Part shown: piece by piece, positions 59,412 through 64,000 of the stretch
Numbering within the stretch: position 1 is the stretch's first letter
Layout: each line of letters begins with the position of its first letter
Source: Mesorhizobium sp. YC-39
Lineage (GTDB): Bacteria > Pseudomonadota > Alphaproteobacteria > Rhizobiales > Rhizobiaceae
Assembly: GCF_025753795.1 (NCBI RefSeq)
Contig: NZ_JAOWPS010000004.1
Span: forward strand, 62,001-126,000
Reading direction: 5' to 3'
Length of the DNA: 64,000 nt
Position numbers and translations under genes: made by a program
Notes under the pieces: generated by a model
Seen by the model: only the letters and a program-made list of their open reading frames with translations
Told to the model about the DNA's origin: nothing
Databases searched by the model: none

Positions 59412-60020
59412 ATGTCGACACCGGGGCTGGCATATGGCCCGCTGGGCGACAACTGCGCGCACCTTTGCGTCGACATGCAATGCTTGTTCGCGGAACCTTC
59501 GCCTTGGGCGACACCCTGGATCACCCGTGTTCTGCCGCTAATCGAGAGCCTTGTCGAACGACGCGCCGCCCAGACCGTCTTTACCCGCTTCCTGCCCGCA
59601 CAAAGGCCTGGCCAGGGTGTAGGCACGTGGAAGCGTTATTATGAACGCTGGGCATCGATGACTCTGGACGCGCTCGACCCGGAAATGACCGGTCTCCTGC
59701 CTTCGCTCGCCCGGCATTGTCCTCCCGCAACCGTCATCGACAAGCACATCTATTCCCCCTGGTTCGAAGGCGGGCTCAGGCGCCTTCTCTCGCAATGGCG
59801 GGTCGACACTTTGGTGATCACCGGCGGCGAGACCGACGTGTGCGTACTGGCCACCGTGCTCGGGGCCATCGATTTCGGTTACCGCGTGGTGCTCGTCACG
59901 GACGCCCTCTGCAGCTCGTCGGACGCCACGCATGATGCGTTGTTGACGGTCTATCATCAACGGTTTGCGCAGCAGGTCGAGACGGTGGAGATGGAGACGG
60001 TCCTGTCAGGCTGGACGTAG
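59412..60020 (+). CDS. isochorismatase-family cysteine hydrolase
   Basis: This 202-residue cysteine hydrolase has the catalytic triad of the isochorismatase fold: aspartate in LCVDMQCLF, lysine in VIDKHIYSPW and cysteine in GGETDVCVLATVLGA. The family contains nicotinamidases, N-carbamoyl amidohydrolases and isochorismatases, and the substrate cannot be told. The ATG at 59412 is preceded by an in-frame TTG. It is divergent from the HD-domain gene across about 250 bases in which I see no further gene. Confidence 0.83.
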   Translation: MSTPGLAYGPLGDNCAHLCVDMQCLFAEPSPWATPWITRVLPLIESLVERRAAQTVFTRFLPAQRPGQGVGTWKRYYERWASMTLDALDPEMTGLLPSLARHCPPATVIDKHIYSPWFEGGLRRLLSQWRVDTLVITGGETDVCVLATVLGAIDFGYRVVLVTDALCSSSDATHDALLTVYHQRFAQQVETVEMETVLSGWT

Positions 60021-60060
60021 CTCAAGAGGCCGGCTTTCGTGGCGGGTTGCCTTGCGGCGC

Positions 60061-60297
60061 CTAATCGCCGCCAGTTCCGTGAGATATTTCGGGATCGGGG
60101 AGAATTCCAAAGTCCTGAGACTTGGAGCCTTGCGCCGCCGTCAAGAATCCGTCCGCCGCAAGACCGCGACGCAACAGTTCTCTCACCGCCGCAGACCTGC
60201 TTGGCATGCGCTTTTCGAAACGCCAGTTCTCAACAGCGGCGAGTTCCTCGGCCGTCAGCATGATCTGCAATCGTTCGGGTCGCTCCAAGTCTGCCAT
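60061..60297 (-). CDS. small ribbon-helix-helix-like protein
   Basis: This 78-residue hypothetical protein has a short beta-strand followed by two helices (RLQIMLTAEELAAVENWRF, then SRSAAVRELLRRGL), the outline of a ribbon-helix-helix DNA-binding fold. A GGAGG site supports the ATG at 60297; the longer frame to 60381 lacks one. The AT-rich intergenic region upstream (60382-60564) may hold its promoter and that of the divergent 60565 gene. No toxin partner is adjacent. Confidence 0.6.
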   Translation of the reverse strand: MADLERPERLQIMLTAEELAAVENWRFEKRMPSRSAAVRELLRRGLAADGFLTAAQGSKSQDFGILPDPEISHGTGGD

Positions 60298-60564
60298 GAC
60301 AGCCTCCAGCCACATCAAACAAGACGAGTTAGTAAGTACCTCGATAGGAGTAGAGTTAGTATTCGTCTCAAAATACGTCAAGAGCGAATGTGAAGTGATT
60401 GGCGCCTAAGGCAAACGATGAGCGACAGACGTGGACTGCGCAATTGGCAAACTATGCTAACTTATTGATTTTATACACAAATATCTGAATTTTTTCTTGT
60501 CAAACGCGCGCTTATGATGCATGCTGAATTATGAGGGAGAACAATTCCCGGAAGGACGTTTTCC

Positions 60565-60888
60565 ATGCGCCATGAATATTCGGCTCAGTTGCGGGAGGAT
60601 CTGAATGTCCAGGTTTTGACTGCCCTGCACTCGCAAGGGATCGTCAATGTTGCCGTGGTCGCGGAGGAAGTGCGTCGGCGCAATCTCGCCGAAAATATCG
60701 CCCTTGAAGATATCGAGCATCTCGTCATGCAGACGGCTCAATTCTACGCGGCACCCATGGAATTCGACGGCTTGACCGTCGTCATGGAGACGAGCGGGGC
60801 ACTGTCCGATGTCGGTCTACTGCATGGCAACGGCAGTCTCGAAGAGGAGGCCGCTCAACTCGATCCTCACCAGATGCACATACAATAG
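60565..60888 (+). CDS. hypothetical protein (107 residues)
   Basis: This soluble, acidic small protein contains a possible helix-turn-helix-like N-terminal part (VLTALHSQGIVNVAVVAEEV) followed by an acidic tail. I do not recognise the family. It is preceded by GGAAGGACG and by AT-rich sequence, suggesting an independent promoter. Size and context recall stress-induced small proteins of rhizobia, but that is only an impression. Confidence 0.6.
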   Translation: MRHEYSAQLREDLNVQVLTALHSQGIVNVAVVAEEVRRRNLAENIALEDIEHLVMQTAQFYAAPMEFDGLTVVMETSGALSDVGLLHGNGSLEEEAAQLDPHQMHIQ

Positions 60889-60908
60889 GAGATGCTCGCG
60901 CGACGGAT

Positions 60909-61100
60909 TCAAGAAAGCGACTGACCGGATCGCGTTTTTAATATTCGTGCCTCGCGCAGCAATGAGTTGCGGTCGGTACCGATCATGGCGATCAGGTCCA
61001 CTGCCTGATCAACGGTGATGCCGGTCTCCGCAGCCAAAGCGCGTGCCAGCGAAGTCTTTTCGCGCATTTTCCGGGCATGATCCTGGGTATCGTCGTCCAT
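60909..61100 (-). CDS. hypothetical small protein (63 residues)
   Basis: This charged, helical 63-residue frame (MDDDTQDHARKMREKTSLAR, then ITVDQAVDLIAMIGTDRNSL) has a good AGAGGAG ribosome site. It converges with the 60565 gene. No family was recognised; the layout resembles small rhizobial 'DUF' proteins upstream of oxidoreductase genes. Confidence 0.55.
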   Translation of the reverse strand: MDDDTQDHARKMREKTSLARALAAETGITVDQAVDLIAMIGTDRNSLLREARILKTRSGQSLS

Positions 61101-61153
61101 CGCTGTACTCCTCTGATAGGCAGGAACCGCCAGTGGGACGAGTGGTTCCTTGA

Positions 61154-62368
61154 TCAGGAGCGGCTGAACGCAAATAGTCTTGCGTCCGAATCGTCGGCGC
61201 CATCGATCGTCGACAATACGATCTCCGAAGCAATCTGCGAGAAGGTAATGCCGTTGCCGCCATAGCCCATGACGGCTTGAATGCGCGGATGGCGGGGCAG
61301 CGCACCGATATAAGGCAGCCCCGATGTCGTGGTGCCGAAGGAGCCGGCCCAGGCAAATTCGGGGCTGGCGTCGAGCCTCGGGAACAGGCTGCCCAGTTTT
61401 GCCGCCAGCCGCTCGGCCTTGTCGGCGATCAGCGCATCGCGATGTGCCTCGTCGGTGAACTCCTCGTCCTCGCCGCCGCAGATGACCCGGCCATCGGCGG
61501 TTGTCCTGACATAGAGGTAGGGGTCCGATGCCTCCCAGATCAGAGCCGCGTCCGGCCAGATCGCTTTTGGTTGCCGCCCCGTGGCGATTGCCCAGGTCGA
61601 AACTATGCGGTGCCTGGTCGCCGGTATCAGGTCAGTCAGTTCGTAGCCCGTTGCCAACACCAGATGCTGTGCCGTGATGATTGGGCCGAGGCTGGTGCCA
61701 ACGGTGACGTGGTCACGGCCGTGTTCGATGGTCGTCGCCTCGACCGGCGCATAGAACCGCGCTTTGCGCGCCAGCGATTTGAGCAGCAGACCCGCGGTGA
61801 GCTTGCGCGGGTCGAGCGCAAGATTGCCGTGGCTGAGAATGGCGCCGGCACGATCGATGCCGAACCTGTCAGCCAGAGCTTGGCGCGTCAGGTAGGTTGC
61901 GGCGATTCCGGCTTGCCGGCGGGCCTCTGCCTCCGCCTGCAACTCGGCCGGACGGAGCAGGTTGCCGGCAAGATAAAGCGAAGGCAAACAGCTCAGGCTG
62001 CAATCGATGCCGAGTTCGGCAACCCGTCCGCTCAGGTTAAGCACCGCCAGGCGCGAGCGCCGCCATGCCTGCTCGGCATCGGCCTTTCCCTTGCTCGCCG
62101 AAAGTTTCGTCAGGGGTTGGTCAAGCTCGAACTGCACCAGGGCCGTCGTCGCCGAGGTCGATCCCTTCAACGGTCCGCGCCGGTCTATGCAGATCACGGA
62201 ATGGCCGGCGCGTGTCAGCGCCTCCGCCGCCATGGCGCCGCTGATGCCCATGCCGGCGACCAGCACGTCTGTCTTTACATCCCGCGTGAGTTTTCCCGCC
62301 GGCACCGATGGTGCGCGATAAGAGAACCAGACGGGCCGTCCGCCCCTCAGGTCGAGTTTGCGCTTCAA
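61154..62368 (-). CDS. FAD-dependent oxidoreductase (DAO/glycine oxidase family)
   Basis: This 404-residue flavoprotein has the dinucleotide motif VLVAGMGISGAMAAEALTRAG near residue 35, a mid-protein substrate domain, and the C-terminal FAD motif QAVMGYGGNGITFS. It resembles D-amino-acid dehydrogenase/glycine-oxidase-like or gamma-glutamylputrescine-oxidase-like enzymes. No ATG lies near the conserved N terminus. A TTG at 62368, five bases after GGAGG, is the best start; another TTG sits one codon upstream. A strong hairpin separates it from the small membrane-protein gene upstream. Confidence 0.8.
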   Translation of the reverse strand: MKRKLDLRGGRPVWFSYRAPSVPAGKLTRDVKTDVLVAGMGISGAMAAEALTRAGHSVICIDRRGPLKGSTSATTALVQFELDQPLTKLSASKGKADAEQAWRRSRLAVLNLSGRVAELGIDCSLSCLPSLYLAGNLLRPAELQAEAEARRQAGIAATYLTRQALADRFGIDRAGAILSHGNLALDPRKLTAGLLLKSLARKARFYAPVEATTIEHGRDHVTVGTSLGPIITAQHLVLATGYELTDLIPATRHRIVSTWAIATGRQPKAIWPDAALIWEASDPYLYVRTTADGRVICGGEDEEFTDEAHRDALIADKAERLAAKLGSLFPRLDASPEFAWAGSFGTTTSGLPYIGALPRHPRIQAVMGYGGNGITFSQIASEIVLSTIDGADDSDARLFAFSRS

Positions 62369-62391
62369 CAACGCCTCCGTTTTCAGCAAAT

Positions 62392-62418
62392 GCCCGCCGC
62401 TTCTGCGAAGCGGCGGGC
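62392..62418 (-). terminator. hairpin between the small membrane-protein gene and the oxidoreductase
   Basis: GCCCGCCGCTTC-N3-GAAGCGGCGGGC is a perfect 12-base-pair stem, 21 bases after the 62440 stop codon on the minus strand. The T-run is poor, so it may be a partial terminator. Confidence 0.55.
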
Positions 62419-62439
62419 AAGCCAGTCTCTGCCGGCAGG

Positions 62440-62604
62440 CTAGATGCGCCCGAGGACAACCAGAATGATGACGATGAGCAGCACGAGCCCCAGACCGCCT
62501 CCGCCATAATAGCCGGTCCCATAAAATGGCCCACCGCCCAAGCCGGAAAAACCGCCCAGCAGGGCAAGTATCAAAATGATGATGAGAATGGTTCCAAGGC
62601 CCAT
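62440..62604 (-). CDS. DUF3309-like 54-residue membrane protein
   Basis: An ATG at 62604 with AAAGGATAAG upstream opens a 54-codon frame. The peptide starts MGLGTILIIILILALLGGF, continues with glycine/tyrosine repeats (GLGGGPFYGTGYYGGGG) and ends in a second hydrophobic helix, VLLIVIILVVLGRI. This is the typical composition of the short DUF3309 proteins common in Rhizobiales, whose function is unknown. Two membrane segments are expected. Confidence 0.75.
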   Translation of the reverse strand: MGLGTILIIILILALLGGFSGLGGGPFYGTGYYGGGGLGLVLLIVIILVVLGRI

Positions 62605-62964
62605 ATGTTCTTATCCTTTGCCGCCGCGCCATGTTGTTGCGCGGGTTTCTCAAGCTGAAACTCGCAAGCAAGCCGTCCTGTTCCCGAAGCGAAGCCGACA
62701 GAGACGACGAGCTGAGTTTTTTCCAGTCCCTCCTGCGCCGCAAATATCGATCCTCGATCAGCGCTGGCTATTCGCGGTGCCGGCGCGTAACGGTCCAGGC
62801 CCTCAGTGGCCTACTTATCCGGCTCGCCATTGCTGATGACGGTCGTCAGCGCGTACGATGTGCGACAGGCCTTCGATCTGGCTGCCGGCAAGAGCCGAAG
62901 CATGAAGGTTCGATTGCAATTCTGGCCGCCTTGACGGCTGGTCGCCATTTTTGGGAATGACGCT
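62605..62964. other. 360-base gap without a convincing gene
   Basis: Frames on both strands are arginine/serine-rich and match no family I recognise. The stretch separates the minus-strand DUF3309 gene from the plus-strand SDR gene and presumably contains their divergent promoters. I see no clear hairpin or repeat in it. Confidence 0.4.
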
Positions 62965-63738
62965 TTGACCGCTCTATCAGACCTGTTCGGCCTCGCCGGA
63001 AAAACAGCCTTCATTTCGGGATCGAGCCGGGGCATCGGCCTGGCGCTTGCCAAGGCCCTCGGCAAGGCGGGTGCTGCTGTTATCATCAACGGGCGCGATG
63101 AAGGTCAGGTTCAAAAGGCCTTGGGATCATTGACTGCGTCGGGAATCGAGGCGATCGGTTCCACTTTCGACGTCACCGTGGCTGAGGATGTCGAGCGTGA
63201 AATCGCCAGGCTCGAACTGGAGTTCAGGCCGATCGACGTCCTCGTCAACAATGCCGGCATGCAGCACCGGGCGCCCTTCGCCGACTTCCCGGCAGAGATG
63301 TTCGACAAATTGATGCGAACAAATCTCTACAGCGCGTTCTACCTCACCCAACCGGTCGTCCGGTCGATGATGGGCCGCAAGCAGGGTTCGATCATCAATA
63401 TCTGCTCGGTGCAGAGCGAACTCGGGCGGCCCTCGATCGTGCCGTACACCGCATCGAAGGGCGCAATGAAAATGCTGACCAAGGGCCTTGCAGCGGAACT
63501 TGGCCCGCACGGCATCCGGGTCAACGGTTTGGCGCCCGGCTATTTCCGGACGGATCTGAACGAGGCGTTGGCGAAAGATGCCGAGTTCTCGCGCTGGCTC
63601 GTCGGCCGGACGCCGCTGGCCCGATGGGGCGAAGTCGACGAATTGGGCGGCGCGGCGATCTTCCTGGCGTCCAATGCCTCGAGCTTCGTGACCGGCCAGA
63701 TCATCTATGTCGATGGCGGCATGACCGGCTCCGTTTGA
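62965..63738 (+). CDS. SDR-family oxidoreductase, gluconate 5-dehydrogenase-like
   Basis: This 257-residue classical SDR has SGSSRGIG (about 19-26), NNAG near residue 90, and the catalytic serine in NICSVQSE and YTASKGAMK. The overall sequence, with INGRDEGQVQKAL and LAPGYFRTDLNEAL, resembles gluconate 5-dehydrogenase (Gno/IdnO), which interconverts gluconate and 5-ketogluconate. The start is a TTG at 62965; the nearby ATG is out of frame. The downstream FGGY kinase gene supports a sugar-acid role. Confidence 0.83.
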   Translation: MTALSDLFGLAGKTAFISGSSRGIGLALAKALGKAGAAVIINGRDEGQVQKALGSLTASGIEAIGSTFDVTVAEDVEREIARLELEFRPIDVLVNNAGMQHRAPFADFPAEMFDKLMRTNLYSAFYLTQPVVRSMMGRKQGSIINICSVQSELGRPSIVPYTASKGAMKMLTKGLAAELGPHGIRVNGLAPGYFRTDLNEALAKDAEFSRWLVGRTPLARWGEVDELGGAAIFLASNASSFVTGQIIYVDGGMTGSV

Positions 63739-63835
63739 GTTCGGGAACGCATGTCTCATTGTCGATGCGAGCATTTGCCGGGTAGAAACCGCCCCGGCGA
63801 ACTTGCTTGACGGCGGTCGCAGCGAGCGGCATGTC

Positions 63836-63861
63836 TACTTGTTGACTCAAAGAGACAAGTA
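63836..63861. promoter_or_regulatory. inverted repeat upstream of the FGGY kinase gene
   Basis: TACTTGT-N12-ACAAGTA ends eight bases before the kinase start. Such half sites suit a GntR- or LacI-type regulator, and binding there would also cover the ribosome site. Candidate only. Confidence 0.4.
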
Positions 63862-63868
63862 ACCTTCC

Positions 63869-64000
63869 ATGGACAATCAATACATCATTGGACTGGATGT
63901 CGGAACGTCGGTGACGAAGGCCGCGCTGTTCGACCGGGCCGGTCGCGAATTGGCGGCGACCTCGCGGCGCACGGCCGTCCTCTCACCGCATGCCGGCTGG
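63869..64000 (+). CDS. FGGY-family carbohydrate kinase, gluconokinase-like (3' truncated by window end)
   Basis: The first 44 codons are present and the frame runs off the window. The peptide starts MDNQYIIGLDVGTSVTKAAL, the phosphate-1 motif of FGGY/ASKHA kinases (DxGTxxxKA). The continuation FDRAGRELAA...PHAGW fits gluconokinase- or xylulokinase-like enzymes. Placed 130 bases after a gluconate 5-dehydrogenase-like gene, gluconokinase is the better guess. Confidence 0.8.
   Translation, partial: MDNQYIIGLDVGTSVTKAALFDRAGRELAATSRRTAVLSPHAGW

Noticed and set aside
62631..62960. Possible 109-codon plus-strand gene before the SDR gene
   Set aside because: Its composition is R/S-rich, no family is recognised, and there is no convincing ribosome site.

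Overview
The window is GC-rich, densely coded and organised in long operons with many 1-10 base overlaps. It carries a typical rhizobial palindromic repeat (3835-3879), an ehu/eut/doe ectoine locus and several periplasmic-binding-protein ABC transporters. Together these point to a soil or plant-associated alphaproteobacterium of the Rhizobiales, most like Mesorhizobium. This is inferred from gene content and not from a database search. No rRNA, tRNA, CRISPR array, insertion sequence or phage gene was recognised.

Layout. (a) 1-3057, plus strand: a left-truncated metallo-beta-lactamase-fold hydrolase, a 3-hydroxyisobutyrate-dehydrogenase-like enzyme and an MmgE/PrpD protein. (b) 3285-10790, minus strand: an XRE regulator followed by a six-gene, translationally coupled set resembling the membrane and core subunits of hydrogenase-4/complex I. 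Its large subunit lacks the [NiFe] cysteine ligands, so this is an Ehr-type complex and not a hydrogenase. (c) 10992-11735: a lone spermidine-synthase-fold protein. (d) 11842-24895: ectoine/hydroxyectoine catabolism (doeD, doeC, doeX, doeB, doeA, eutC, eutB and a second M24 peptidase) on the minus strand, divergent from ehuBCDA plus a GntR regulator on the plus strand. A 29-codon remnant of a sarcosine-oxidase-beta-like gene sits inside the catabolic operon. (e) 24976-37992: a polyol/ketose locus with an SDR, a GatZ/KbaZ-type epimerase, a PfkB kinase, a ROK regulator, a ketose 3-epimerase, an AraC regulator, a sugar ABC transporter with an extra small membrane protein, and a zinc polyol dehydrogenase. 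(f) 38142-55309: a secreted small protein, then a minus-strand operon (etfB, etfA, an EtfD-like iron-sulfur membrane protein, a HIBADH-like enzyme, an MBL hydrolase) ending near a D-2-hydroxyacid dehydrogenase. This diverges from a plus-strand ribose-type ABC transporter followed by a GMC oxidoreductase, a small partner, a CMD protein, an aldehyde dehydrogenase, an SMP-30 lactonase and a LysR regulator. A perfect 19-base palindrome lies between the two arms. (g) 56341-62604: housekeeping and orphan genes, including a HAD phosphatase fused to a HerA-like ATPase. (h) 62965-64000: a gluconate 5-dehydrogenase-like SDR and the start of an FGGY (gluconokinase-like) gene cut by the window end.

How the parts work together. 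Ectoines enter through EhuABCD, EutB/EutC handle hydroxyectoine, and DoeA/DoeB/DoeD/DoeC take ectoine to aspartate. In the polyol locus, transport, oxidation, C3-epimerisation, phosphorylation and C4-epimerisation would deliver fructose 6-phosphate. Three matching operator-like sites next to -10 regions suggest that one regulator, probably the ROK protein, controls it. In region (f), sugar uptake is tied to flavin- and NAD-dependent oxidation, a lactonase and an ETF/iron-sulfur route to the quinone pool. Its substrate cannot be told from sequence alone.
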